Positions 1 through 11,863 of a stretch of 64,000 nt of DNA are shown here, in pieces. The notes beneath the pieces were generated by a model. The model saw only the letters and a list, made by a program, of their open reading frames with translations, searched no databases and was not told the DNA's origin. Each line of letters begins with the position of its first letter. Position 1 is the stretch's first letter. The stretch is from Monocercomonoides exilis (lineage: Eukaryota; Preaxostyla; Oxymonadida; Polymastigidae). The stretch spans positions 595,501-659,500 of the forward strand of contig LSRY02000002.1 in assembly GCA_001643675.2 (NCBI GenBank), written 5' to 3'. Made by a program: the position numbers and the translations under genes.

Positions 1-464
1 TTTTAAAAAAGATAAAGGATTGTAAATGAAAAACGAAAACAAAGAAATAAATAGACAATTATGAAAGCGCGCCTCAAATTGGTTTTCACTCAAAAAAAAA
101 TCAATTCTTTTCTGAATTGAAAATAAATCCTATTGTTTCTCAAAAAAGACAAAACATTATGATTATTATTAAGCAGCTAAACAGGAACTTAAAATAAAAC
201 GAAAAAAAGATAATGGATAGTTATTTTAACAAGCATTTGTAATATGAATTATAAAAGAAACGAAATAACTCTTTGAAAAGAGAAGAGGAGTACAAAATAT
301 TCAATTTCTACATACACAAATCTCTATAAAAAGCAAAAGAAATAAGAAAAAGAAAAAGAAAAAGAAAAAGAAAATAAATTCTCGTTACTAAAATACTTTA
401 ACTCAAATAAATTGATTATTAATTTTAAATATATCTTTGAAATAAACAGAAATGCAAGTGCTCT
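1..464. other. AT-rich non-coding flank
   Basis: No supportable gene. It is strongly A-rich and holds a short AGAAAA-type tandem repeat around 340-372. It lies downstream of the kelch gene stop codon and probably contains that gene's 3' untranslated region. Confidence 0.6.
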
Positions 465-3400
465 TCAAGTAAGATATTCTGTAAGGTTCTCTTCCATCAT
501 ACTCTTCATTTCTTCTATGTACTCTTGATTAGGTTTTGTTCTCTTTCTCTTTTTGAGTGAATCATTGAAAACTGTTGAAAGGTTCTTCTGAACTTTCCTT
601 CCACATGGCCAATTGATATTCAAAATACTCTCAAATATTGATAAAACATTGCCAAAATATCCCAAATACACAAAAGTTCCGCCAAGCGACGTTAAAAGCA
701 TTGTCCAAGTAACCTTCATTGAATGACGCGTAAGTGCAACTGTTTTATCCAGCTTTAATTGTATGTTAATTCCTAATCCCACAGAATAAGATATCTGCAT
801 GTTATCAGCAAGAGAGCCAACATCGTAAGAAATGTAGTTTACAAGATGACCCTTTGAAACGGAAGGAACAGAACTTATCTCATTTCGATAAATTGTAGGG
901 ATTAATTCAATCGTTATGTTTGTTGGGCTCAACCCACTAAATGCGTGATCTGTGTCACTCACAAACACATATTCAGTGGAAGAGGATGTCGTGCCTGGGC
1001 CAAACTTCAACTCGTGTTGCACAGGCACGGCCGAATCAACGGACGCAAATACTTTCAAGGCTCTGCATGAATCTCTTCTGTCTTGTGACCTCATCGAAAA
1101 AAACTGAACATAAGAATTCTTAATGGGGAATTCCAAATTATTAGCTTCGAGGATGATCTTGCAATGATGGGTAGGTAAAAAATAACGATTTGTCGAGGGA
1201 CTTTGTGAGCAAATTGGATTCATTGAATGCTTGTTAGTGGGATAAACACCTAAGCAATGATACGCAAAGTATGAATGAAAATTTAAAGATACATGTGAAA
1301 ATGTATAGTTTTATGATTAAGACAAATTTTCAAAAATTCACTTTAAAATCAAAACAAACCAAATGGATCAAAAATTGTTTTCCCAATTCCCATTTTGATA
1401 GAGCAGTTCCCTGTTAACTCGCTAGTCGTATTCTCTGGAGGTCCAACACATATCCCAGAATAATCCATCAAAGATAGCTCGATCAATATTTTTCTATTTT
1501 TAAAGGTTGTCAAATTGGCTTCTTTCTCCATTGACGCATCGACTATTGCTTTAACTTCATTTGTATTCAAAAATGCAAAGGTTAGCACAACAAGCAGAGC
1601 AGCACCACACACGAAAAATAGTGCAATTACTGAAATAAATCCCCCTAATGTTGTTTTTTTAATTTGCTTGACCGAAGCGTGTGTAACCGGATCAAGTGAA
1701 TCAGAATATTTATCAGAAAATCTGTCTAATTTATACACATGGGATCTTGTTGGTAAACAAAGAAGAAATAGTGCAACAGCAAAACCAATAATTGCAAAAC
1801 CAACATACAGCCCAATCATAAGATAATTTTCTATTCGAACAGGTGTGCGAAATGGCATAGGTTGCGAAATTTTCATTGGATCTGCTGTTGGAATCGTATT
1901 ATTAGATGTGGCCGAACCAATTGGGCAATACTGCTCTTTTGTGCACAAATGAAAATCATTATCAATTGCTCCATCAGAGTCAATATATGCCCCTCCAAAA
2001 ATACATTCGCATGCATGTTCCATTCCTCCTATACTATTCCCTCTTGTTCCCTTCGGGCATTTAATGCATTCCTTGACGCCATATTCATTTGAATATGAAC
2101 CCTTTGGGCAATCAATACATTCCCTATTATCGTTCTCATATGAACCTGGAGAACAAGGAAAAATGTCTTCATGAAGGTTTATTATACGAAATGTATCCAA
2201 CGCTGAAGGCAACACTGTTCTTCCTTTGTTTATTTGTCTTCCTCCAAAGCATACGATGCTTCGATGATATACAGTGCATCCTGCCTCAACCAAATTGATA
2301 TGCATTTCATTTGTCAGCCCTGTTCCATCATCTTCTATGACAGTTGCACCACCTGATTGATCAAATTTTATAATCTTTACAGAGTCCTGTGAATAAGTCC
2401 TCTTTCTCCCTCCAATCATCAGCACTCTGTCATCGAGCGCTAATGCAACGCCATCTGCATGCTTATATATTTGCAAATAGTCTTCAGATTGACTAAGTTG
2501 TAGATTTCTCCAAGTAGCATTAAATTTTAAAAAATCATACATGTTACAATTCTTTTGAGTGTTATCAAGATATTCATTGATTTCTCCAGAATCGTTCAAT
2601 GGTTGGACTAAATCCTTTAATTCATATCCGATTATTGGAGTTTCCCCGTCGACTCCACCTGTAATAATCATTGTTGGATGTAAAGTTTCGTTGGTGTTTA
2701 TTGATTCATTGATGATATTAAAATGTTGGCTTTTTTCACAAGAGAAAGAATCTTTAAAAAAAGCATGATTTTTTGTTCCATAATTTTTCGTTGTATTGTG
2801 TGAATTAAATCGGCAATGAGCAAGCGCTTCATTTCCATCTTTTGAAATGTTCAAAGGATTTACGTTTTGTATGAGCATATTCATAACAAGTATTACGCTG
2901 TCATATGTTCTATTTGTATTATACAATTGCTCCCATCGATCCAATGCAAAGTTAAATGCAAATCCTATTCCACATATTGATCCATCGATTCTTTGACCTC
3001 CAACAACATATAAATAATTCATGTAAATTGCGCTTGATGCTCCATACACAGGTTCAGGTATTATATGAGAGCTTCTACCCAATTGTCTCCACTTTTCAGA
3101 AGAAAAGCTAAACTCCCACAATTCATTTGATGGCTCGTTTATTCCTGTTAGAGGATTTGGCCCCAAACCTCCGAATAGCAGCAATCTACCATTATCTTCA
3201 CAGCACGAAGCAAACTCTCTCGCTGGAGGAATCTCTGAACTAACTCTTGGTGAAATTTTACGCCATGACATGCTTCTTAAATCAAAAATGAAAAAATCTC
3301 CAAGAATTTCGCCCGTTCTGATATCACGGCCACCGTACACTAAAAATGTCCTGTCATAAAAACTGACAATAGGATTCACTCTTGGAGAAGGAGCAAAATT

Positions 3401-4759
3401 ACTTGTACTAATCAATGTCTGAAAGGGGCTTTTATCATTTATCGCAGATGAAACGGGGTCGAATATTGGTGTAAAATTAGTTTTATTCAATTTAGTTTCC
3501 ATCCAAGTATTTTCAAGAGCGGCAGAATAAGGATTTGAAGATTTATCAGCATTTGAATCCTTCAAATCACCAAATATTGCAGCAAAACTTTCATAATTAC
3601 AGATTTTCTTTCTAAATTTCTTTCTTTGCTCGTTTTGACTTTGTGAATATATATTAACTTCTGTTTGATCAAAAGACAAATCTTCTTTCATTACAGCTAC
3701 TAAATTTGAATTAACGTTATTGTCGTTTCTTCCTCCAAAAATGAAAAGATTTCCTTCTTCGTCCGTTGTGCATCTGCAATCGCAAGTCTGTAACCAATAA
3801 TTTTCTTTAAATGCAATTTCTTTGTAGCGTGCTGTTTTCTGAAATTTTTCATCACTAACAACTTCACCACAGTCAAGAATAAGTAATGAAGGTGATAATT
3901 CAAATACATTATTGGCTCGATGACCGCTAAAAATATATGAGTATGCTTTGTTCGAACTGATAAATGTGGCATGTCCAAAATTTGTACGAGAGTCTGGAAT
4001 GTTACTTTCATTTCCATTTATATCTGTTAATTTCACCGCTTCCCATGATTGAGGAGAAAATGCATCGATCTTCACTCTGAATATTTTCAGTTTTGAAACA
4101 ATATCCTCACCTGTATCTCCACCATAAACGACAGCATATCCATTTGAAACAAGCATTCCTGCTCCGCTGCATGGTTCAGGATCATTCCCTCTCTGATCAA
4201 TCTTCAATTCAATCCACTGTTTTGTTTGAAGATCAAACTTCCATATATCGTTTAGAAGCCCAGTTGCGCTAGCTCCTCCAAAAATGTACAGATTGCTTCC
4301 GCAAACAGCATATGCCATTGAATATCTTGCTTCAGGAATAATTTCACCTTCATCTACTTCTTTCCAAATGCATGTTGAAAAGTCAAATGACCATAATGAA
4401 TTTGAAATTCCTGTGTTTTGCCATCCACCCCAAATGTAAAAAGTTTCTGCAACTCTGAACTGAGCGCAAAACTTCACCAATGGTTTTTTGCTTTCATTTG
4501 GATTTTGAAGTTGTGCAATGAATAATGGATCCATTTTAATTATATATGCATCAGATATTATAATATTATGCAATGTAATTCCTCCATACACAAATAAGCT
4601 TGGAACACCATCATTCACGAAATATTGAAAAAATGGTGAATATCTTGGATTAATTTGCGAACCATATGGTGGAAATGTAGTTATTGATTTCACTATTTGT
4701 TTTTTAAAAAAGCAATGAAAGGAACCAATGAATGACAATGATAGATAAAACAAAAACAT
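465..4759 (-). CDS. Kelch-repeat, Cys-rich multi-pass membrane protein (two exons)
   Basis: Exons on the minus strand are 4759-1360 and 1249-465. The 110-bp intron (1250-1359) starts GTTTGT and ends TTAG, and splicing is in frame, giving about 1394 residues. A hydrophobic N-terminus (MFLFYLSLSFIGSF) looks like a signal peptide. Two blocks of kelch-type blades follow (YIFGG, VVYGG, LVYGG, LLFGG, YVVGG, LMIGG, VCFGG), suggesting beta-propellers. Next comes a Cys-rich GCC2/GCC3-like segment near residues 865-935 (PGSY, CPKGSYS, CPKGT). Membrane spans are visible near 976-1000 and 1033-1060, and a third near 1310-1340 after an intervening non-cytosolic domain of about 250 residues. The tail is basic. 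A cell-surface or endomembrane adhesion or receptor role is inference; no catalytic motif is seen. Stop is TGA. Confidence 0.85.
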
Positions 4760-5090
4760 TTCAAAAAAAATAAATAATATATTTTGAAAATTTTATTGAG
4801 AATAATAATTATTTGTTTGAAATTCATATCATTTTTCATAACTCAATGAATGTCGAATTATCTTTTATATTTATTTTAAATCACAATTTTTCTTATCTTC
4901 TCATTTTTTTTCATTGAAATCAACAAAAAATGAAAAATGTTTCTCTCACTTTTTTAAAAAAGTTATTTAATTGCCTTCCTTCAATATCACATTTCATCAA
5001 TTTCGTGGATTTTTCATAAATTTTTATTAAACAATGGATGCACAGTGTTGTTCTATTTGAAAAGAATTTTAAGCACTGATTGGGAAAAAA

Positions 5091-5190
5091 AACACCAGAC
5101 AAGTTCGCATTCTCAATAACTGTGAAAGGAAAATTTTTGTTAACATTCCTCATTGAAAACCTTATCAAACCAAACACATGTAACATGTTA
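5091..5190. repeat. Degenerate copy of foldback arm
   Basis: Read on the plus strand, this stretch aligns by eye with about 5388-5485, the left arm of the first foldback. Shared blocks include ACCxGACAAGxTCG and CAATAACTGT followed by AGGAA, with scattered substitutions and small gaps. It looks like an older, decayed member of the same repeat family in direct orientation. Confidence 0.55.
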
Positions 5191-5371
5191 GAATTCCTTA
5201 TTCGCATTGACTGAATATTGTGAAAATTTATTTTAATGAAAATATGTTGTTACTTTGAATCGAAAATTTTAGGGATTTCTCTAATTATTTAAACAAATAT
5301 TCAGTCAAAAGGAATATGAAACTCTTTCATGCAAAGTGAGTTGACTAATTCAAGATTTATTTCGAGGAAAT

Positions 5372-5749
5372 ACAGATATAGCACAAAATACCGGACAAGA
5401 TCGATTTCACAATAACTGTAAGAGGAATGATTCTGTAAATTTTCCTCAAAACATACCTCGTCAATACAAACTCACGTGATATATGAGACTTTCAAAACAA
5501 CTTTATTTGTGCTCAGAGAAATATATTATGAAAATCCTATTGAAACTCAAAACTCTATTTCTACGAGATTTTAATAATATATTTCTCTGAGCACAAATAA
5601 AGCTGAAGTGAAGTCTCGTTAATCAAATGAGTTTGTGTTGATGAGATATATTTTGAAGAAAATTTACAGAATCATTCCTCTTGCAGTTATTGTGAAATCG
5701 ATCTTGTCCGGTATTTTGTGCGATGTCCGGTATTTTATGCGATATCTGT
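5372..5749. repeat. Foldback element 1 (long inverted repeat)
   Basis: The left arm (about 5372-5528) is the reverse complement of the right arm (about 5575-5749), with a loop of about 46 bp. Shared blocks include GAGCACAAATAAAG, AAATTTACAGAATCATTCC and GAAATCGATCTTGTCCGG, each seen in the opposite sense in the left arm. The right arm carries an extra duplicated block, TGTCCGGTATTTT. Arms are clearly diverged but similar along their length. It is a candidate MITE-like foldback or a hairpin-RNA locus; no transposase is present. Confidence 0.85.
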
Positions 5750-5751
5750 GA

Positions 5752-6106
5752 ATGAACACTGAAAAGTTAAACCTCCTTTTGAAAAAAATTTTTTTCATAA
5801 TTATTATCTCAAACATTGTTATTTTTAACAATAATCATGATCTTCACCAAAAAAAAAAATAATTCCTCTCCAAAGCAATTTATCCTATGAAGAATCAATA
5901 CTCTGAAAAAAGAAACGATTTGGGTAATGATTTTTAAAATAAAAACTTTTTCGGAGTGTTGGTTCATCAAAGGATTAATTGCTTTGGAGAGGAATTATTT
6001 ATTTTTTTTGTGAAGATCATGATTAATGTTAAAAATAACAATGTTTGAGATTTTAATTATGTAAAAAAATATTTTCAAAAGGGAGGTTTAACTTTTCAGT
6101 GTTCAT
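5752..6106. repeat. Foldback element 2 (long inverted repeat)
   Basis: Arms are about 5752-5912 and 5946-6106. The ends are ATGAACACTGAAAAGTTAA on the left and its complement TTAACTTTTCAGTGTTCAT on the right. Inner matching blocks include AATTCCTCTCCAAAGCAAT and ATCATGATCTTCAC. It begins within 3 bp of the end of foldback 1. Confidence 0.85.
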
Positions 6107-6113
6107 CTATCAA

Positions 6114-6523
6114 TATAGTTAGTGTTAATAATGGTGGACACTTTCAATAACTGTGGACAGTCGCATTATCTCAACAACTGTTGATAGTTGCATTTCGATA
6201 ATACACTCAACTATTCTCTCATTGAAAGCAAACTTATAAGTCATGCAAAAATGAAACAACTCACTTCCAAGAATAAAAGACTTAACATTTTCAATTCTCG
6301 GAGAAACTCGGAGAAATTTAAATCTCATTGTTTCTCCGAAAAGAAAAAATTGTTTTTGGATAATTTCGTTTAATTGGTTTGGTTACATAAACTATTCATG
6401 CTAGTTCATATTCATTGAGAGAATAGTTGGGTTTATTGATGAAATGCAACTATCAACGGTTGTTGAAATAATGCGACTGTCCACAGTTATTGAAAGTGTC
6501 CACCATTATTAACACTAACTATA
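6114..6523. repeat. Foldback element 3 (long inverted repeat)
   Basis: The outer arms, about 6114-6246 and 6396-6523, share TATAGTTAGTGTTAATAATG at the left tip and its complement at the right tip. Further matching blocks are AACTGTGGACAGTCGCATTA and CAACTATTCTCTCA. The spacer of about 150 bp holds a small inner palindrome built on CGGAGAAA/TTTCTCCG. It begins about 8 bp after foldback 2. Confidence 0.85.
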
Positions 6524-6866
6524 ATTCAAGTTTATATACAAACCGAAAATTTTGGGGAAAAATATCTCGATTCCAAAACAATCACCCAATTTGAGAAAAT
6601 CCACAAAAAAACATCTTGTGCAATCATTTTTGTGTAAAATCTTGAATTATTTTTCGTTATAAATTGAATTGAAACATTTCATGAACTGCAGTTCATCTTC
6701 AATATAAAAAAAAGATATTCTTTCCCACATAAAATAATAGTGAAACAAAAATATTTTTATAGAAAATGAATTGTTAAAGAAATATTTGAAAATATCTTTC
6801 TTTTTTAACTTCAACCTTTAATTTTTTGTAAGTGTTCAATATGATCCAAAAAATTGCTTTTTCCAA

Positions 6867-6948
6867 GCAAGAATGGCCGAGTGGTCCAAGGCGCTAGTTT
6901 CAGGTACTAGTCACTCCGGTGGCGTGGGTTCGAATCCCACTTCTTGCA
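6867..6948 (+). tRNA. tRNA-Leu (anticodon CAG)
   Basis: The acceptor stem GCAAGAA pairs with TTCTTGC, followed by discriminator A. The D-arm region is TGGCCGAGTGGTCCAAGGCG. The anticodon stem CTAGT/ACTAG encloses loop TTCAGGT, giving anticodon CAG, which reads CUG. A long variable arm, expected for Leu, follows. The T arm is GTGGG-TTCGAAT-CCCAC. There is no intron and CCA is not encoded. The internal A and B boxes are intact, and a T5 run at 6954-6958 fits a Pol III terminator. Confidence 0.96.
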
Positions 6949-7906
6949 GATACTTTTTGATTTCATAACTTTAAAACTTCGTTTTTTGATCTTTGCGATA
7001 AGGCAATTGGATTATTTCACAATTAAGAGAAGAGTGGAATGTGATAATTGAAATAAAATCAAAAAATTGAGTTCTTTTTTTGATTGATTGGTGAATAAAC
7101 ATTCAGTTTATTGATCTATCAAAATATTTTCTGATATTCACCAAACATTTTTATTAATATCTTAAAAGCGTAATTTCATCATCGAAAAAAAGTCAATGAT
7201 GATAAAACAGGTTTCACAATTGCATTCATTCAATTGAGTGAAATTGCAAAACAAATATATTTCTTTTCATGATTGAAAAAAAGATATATTTTATATTTCA
7301 TTTTTGAATTGATGGATGCAATCATTTGTAATATTAGATATGTTCCCTAACATTTGGTTGCTCTTGAATGCTTTTTGAAAACTATTTTAAAACAAAAAAC
7401 ATGATCAAATTATATTAATTTTTCGTACCAAATAAGGAAAAAAACCTTTCAAAAACGAAAAGAAGGAAACACATTTGATTTATCATTCTCGATGCTGTAA
7501 ACTCTTTCATGAAAAAGGTTTCATGGAAACATTATTCTCAATTTTAAAACCCTAATGTAATAATTGAATTTTTTAAAATATTTCATATGTTCAGCTTTTT
7601 GAAAGAAAACAGTTCAAAGAATAAATCTTTTTTTCCCCTTTCCTTTTTCGAAATCACAAATAAAGAAAAGAGAATATTTTCAATTATGAAAAAAAAAAAA
7701 AAATAAACGCTATTTTAAATAAATTTTTTCTGTTTATATTAAAAATAATTGAAAAGTGGATAGATATTACATGAAATAACGCAACGTGTAGTGCTATTTA
7801 AACATAATGTGTGAATTCAAACAAACAACTTAATAAAAAATAATCAATCAGTCACCATAAAAAAATGAAAAAAAAAAAAAATAAAAAACGATCTTTTAGC
7901 AACAGC
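6949..7906. other. AT-rich intergenic stretch
   Basis: After the tRNA terminator there is AT-rich DNA with several A-runs (for example about 7688-7703 and 7870-7881). No gene or structured RNA was recognised. The left-hand side of 7906 probably carries the 3' untranslated region of the Glu/Lys-rich gene. Confidence 0.6.
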
Positions 7907-10826
7907 TTACAATTTCTCCGTGTCTGACAGAGGCTTTCTCTTCCCTTTTTTAGCTCTCCTTTTTTTATTTTTCTTCGTCTTCTTTCTTTTCAATGTACTT
8001 TCCTCTGTTTTATTGCTCTTTTTCATCTCATCTGCTTTCACAATTGGCTTAATTTCTACTTTTTTCCCTCTAATCTTCTCAATAAACACACTAAAATCGT
8101 TCCGCAACGAACTTATTTTCGACATTCCACTGTTAATAATGCTATCAATTCCCTTGATTCCCACTCCTTTTCCTTCTCCTTCCCCACCATATCTCCTCAA
8201 ATACACCGCTCTCAGCACCACAAACACACAAACAGCAACCACCAGCACACAAACACTTGCCCCAATAATTTTCGCTATTTTCTTTCTCCTCTCTTCTCTC
8301 TGGCTCTCTCTCACAAGCATCGCTTCGTGGCTCCACGACGCTTCAGACGCCACCAACAGTTCATTCAGCTTGTCCTGGTTTGTTTTCCTCCTTCCTTTCC
8401 TCTTCTCTTCTTTTGGCTTCGATTTTGGCTTTGGATTCGAATCTGGTTCTGGTTTAATGTTCTTGTTTGCTTCTACTGCAACATTCTCCTTCATTTTCTG
8501 TAATTCTTCTTCCTCTTCTTCCTCTTTTTCTTTCTCTTCTTCTTTCTTTTTGCTCGGATCTTTCTTGTCATCTGCTCCAATCTTGACATTTTCAGAAGCC
8601 TTCGCCGCATTATTCACAATAACTCCTTTCTTCTCGTTCTCTTTTGTCTTCTTCTTCTTCTTCGGTTTGTTCTCTTTCTCCTTCATTTTCGGCTTCTCTT
8701 TTTCCTTTGCCTCTTTCTCTTCATTTTCCTCTTTCTCCACCTCTTTCCCTAAATTCTCTTTGACTTCCTTATTTTTCTGTGCATTTGCAATCCTTTCCAT
8801 CTCTTTCTTCCTCTTTTTCTTCTTCTCATTCTTCTCTTTCATCGCCTCAATCATCATTTCTGTCTTTTTGATGTCATCCAACACGATTTCTGGCACTTCT
8901 GGCAGCTCTTCTTTGCGCTTCACTGCTTTCTTTTCATTGGATTCCCCATTCTCTTTTCCTTTTGCTTTACTCTTTGATTTTTCTTTTTCTTTTTCTTTAT
9001 TTTTATCTTTCTCTTTCTTTTCAGTTTTTGGCTTTTCTTTTTCTTTCTCCTTTGCAGGTTTCACTTGTTCTTGCTCTTCATCTGCTTTTTCTTCTTTCTC
9101 TTTCTTTTCTTTCTCTTCCTTCTCTTCTTCCTTCTCCTTTTCTTCTTCTTCTTCTTCTTTCTTTTCTTTCTCTCCATTCTCCTCACTCTCCTTCTTCTTC
9201 TTCTCCTCTCCCTTTTCCTTCTCCTCTTCCTTTTCCTCCTTCTCATCCTTCTCATCTTTCGCCTCATCTTTCCCCTGTATTCCAATCACCACAGACTTCA
9301 CTGGCGTCTCCAACAAAGGCCCACGAGTCACTTTTGCCCCAGGCGCATACACAAACTTCGACAAAGGAGCAGCTTTGTTCGACGAATTGTTCAGTTTCAT
9401 TGAAGACTTGACTTCTATTCCTGGTTGTTTCACTGACTTTGCTTCTTCTTCTGTGCCTTTTGCGATATTTGTGCTATTTGTGCTTCGCTTTTCAGCCTCT
9501 TCCTTCATCGCCTTCTGCATCGCATCGATCCTTTTCTGCTCTTCCACTTTCTTCCTCACCTCCTCAATGAACTGCATTTTTTTCTCTTTGTCTCTTCTTT
9601 TCTGCTCTTCAATTCTTCTTTTCTCTTCCTCTCGCCTCGCTTTCTCCTCCATCTCCAGCTTCCTCCTCTTCTCCTCCAGCACTTTGTCCTCCGCTTCCCT
9701 CCTCCTCTTCGCTTCCTCCTCTTTCTTCTTCTTCTCTGCTGTCTCTTTGCTCTCCTTCTCCTTCTGCATCTTCGCCTTCTGCTGCTGCTCTGTTCGTGCA
9801 CTCTTCGCTTTTCCATCGTTGATCGCAACCAAATCGCCTGGAAGTGCCACACTTTCAATCGGCGCACGATTCTTCGGCAGAACTGGCTTTGTGTGGGGGA
9901 TGGGCGGAACAAGCTCTTCAAAAGAGGAAGAGGAGGAGGAAGAAGAAGAGGTGGAAGATGAGGAGGAGGAGGAAGAAGAAGAATAAGAGGCAGACGATGA
10001 AGTGGTTGTGGAGTGTGACGAGGAAGAATCAGACGCTGCTGAAGTGATGTCTGAAGGCAGGAAAGCAGACAAGGGCACATTGCGAGAGCTGGAAGAAAGG
10101 GAAGGTTTGGCAGGAGCCAGAGAAGAGGCAGGAAGAAAGCGAGGAACATTCTCTTGTGATGAAAGCACAGCAGTCGCAGTGTGTGTCTTTTGGGTGGCAT
10201 TAGATGAGCGGGAGGTTGCTGAGACAGAAGAGCTGTATTCTGATTGGAACGAGGGCTGTGTGCTCTTTGTGCTCTTTGATAAGCTGCCGGCTGTCTGTGC
10301 CATTGAAGTTGATGCTGCTGCTGCTGATGGTGTTGTTGTTGATAACACATTTGTGCTTTTCTTCTTCTTCTTCGCTGCAATCTCCGAAGGCTCCAGGCCG
10401 AAGACGACTTCCCCGTCAAAGATGTCCATGATCCCATCGACTCTGTCTTCCGCTTTCGACGAATGAGCTGCGTGCTCGTGCCGCTTGGCTTTGTCTTTCT
10501 CCTTTTCTTTCTCGCTCCTCCTCCTCCTCCTCCTCGGTGACTCATACGATTCGCTCTCTTCAGAAGAATATGAAGAAGACACAGATTTCCTTCTGCTTCG
10601 GCGGACATTTTCTCGGCTGGAATGCTTTGAAACCCGCTCTCTTCTCTCTCTCTCTCGTTTTCGATGCTCTTTCTCTTTCTCTTTCTCTCTTTGTCTTTCC
10701 CTTTCTCTTTCCTTTTCTCTTTTTGTCAATGAAACATGATGATCCTTCCTGGTAGAAGAAGACGAAGAAGAAGAAGCATGTTTACTTCTTTTGTATCGAT
10801 GCCTCAGCCTTGAATCATCTGTGGAA

Positions 10827-10858
<32 letters not shown>

Positions 10859-10892
10859 TTCTTCTTCCTCCTCCTCCTCCTCCTCCTCCTCC

Positions 10893-10942
<50 letters not shown>

Positions 10943-11863
10943 TTCCTCTTCCTCTTCTTCCTCTTCTTCCTCTTCATCCTCCCATTCAGATTCTTCTTCT
11001 TCTTTCTTTTCATCATTTTTATTGCTTTTCTTTTTCAGTTCAATGGCTTGTCGCCTTTCTTTAAGTATTTGCACCAGTAAGCGTGAAGATATTTCCTTTT
11101 TGGAAGATGAAGGCTCTTTAGCTGAAGATGATTTCTGTGCAGCCTGCACTTTCTTAATGGTTGTTGATTCAGAATTTTTTGTCGATTCTTTTTCTGCCAA
11201 ATGATCTTTTTTATCATCCGTTTGTGCAGTTTCTTTTTGTTGCTGAGAACGTTGATATTGTTGCATTTGTTGAAATTGTTGCTGAGGATAGTATTGTTGT
11301 GCTGGATATTGCTGTGGATAAGCAATTTGCATCATCATCGATTGTGAAGCTCCTACAGACGATGCGCCTGATGCTGAATATGAAGAATATAGTGAATTCG
11401 TAACACCAGATGCACCTTGCGGTAAAAGATGAGCAGGTTGACTAACATATGCAGATGGAGTTTGAGTGGATGAAAACCCTCCAGAAGCAGGTGGATACGC
11501 ATATGGATAATAAGGATATTGTTGGCGATATGAATCAGCTGGTGGATAAGATTGGCCCATTGGGATTGATGGAACTGAAGTTGAAGGATAAAAACCATGT
11601 TGAATCATTGGAACTTGTTGAGTTTGAGGTGTCTGCTGCGTTTGAACCATAGTACGTGAAGTATTTTCACCATCATATTTAAGTGAACCTTTAACTTTTT
11701 CTTGTTTTGAATATTTATCGCGATTATCATATTTTTTTGTGCTGTGGATCTTTGAAGGAGGATTCATCGAAATAAAATCTGGAGAATCGGGAAATGGTGG
11801 AGGAGATACAGTTGGAGGAGTCGGAGGCGTAAATTTATAAGCTCCTGAGTCATTTTCTGACAT
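7907..11863 (-). CDS. Glu/Lys-rich low-complexity protein with C-terminal membrane span
   Basis: About 1318 residues from the ATG at 11863 (MSENDSGAYKFTPPTPP); the reading frame is open a little upstream but has no earlier ATG. Family not recognised. The N-terminal ~230 residues are Pro/Gln/Tyr-rich. A near-continuous poly-Glu tract lies at about 288-345, followed by Ser/Arg-rich and poly-Ser parts. Long KEK/EEK-rich segments, likely helical or coiled coil, fill the middle. One hydrophobic span (KIIGASVCVLVVAVCVFVVL) lies near residues 1196-1222, followed by a very basic tail of about 95 residues (KRKKTKKNKKRRAKK). The layout resembles charged single-pass ER or nuclear-envelope proteins, but that is only a resemblance. 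The poly-Glu DNA is TTC/TCC-type repeat on the plus strand. Confidence 0.75.
10826..10987. repeat. TTC/TCC-type repeat coding poly-Glu
   Basis: About 160 bp of TTC mixed with TCC units on the plus strand. The minus-strand gene reads it as GAA/GAG, giving over fifty nearly consecutive Glu residues. The mixed codons suggest an old tract that has drifted at third positions while the amino acid was kept. Confidence 0.9.

Larger units (their letters stand above)
4760..6866. other. Gene-free gap holding clustered foldback repeats
   Basis: No coding region is supported. Three long inverted repeats, listed separately, fill 5372-6523 almost without spacing. A degenerate copy of one arm lies at about 5091-5190. 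The rest is AT-rich sequence with no recognised signal. Confidence 0.75.

Noticed and set aside
6125..6373. Small open frames inside foldback 3
   Set aside because: They follow the arms of the inverted repeat and have no protein-like composition.
7920..9986. 688-residue open frame on the plus strand, plus many similar long frames opposite the minus-strand genes (14386-15498, 24168-25025, 61749-62555)
   Set aside because: They are Phe/Ser/Leu-rich mirror images of Lys/Glu- or Ser-rich coding DNA, with no motif, signal or domain of their own.
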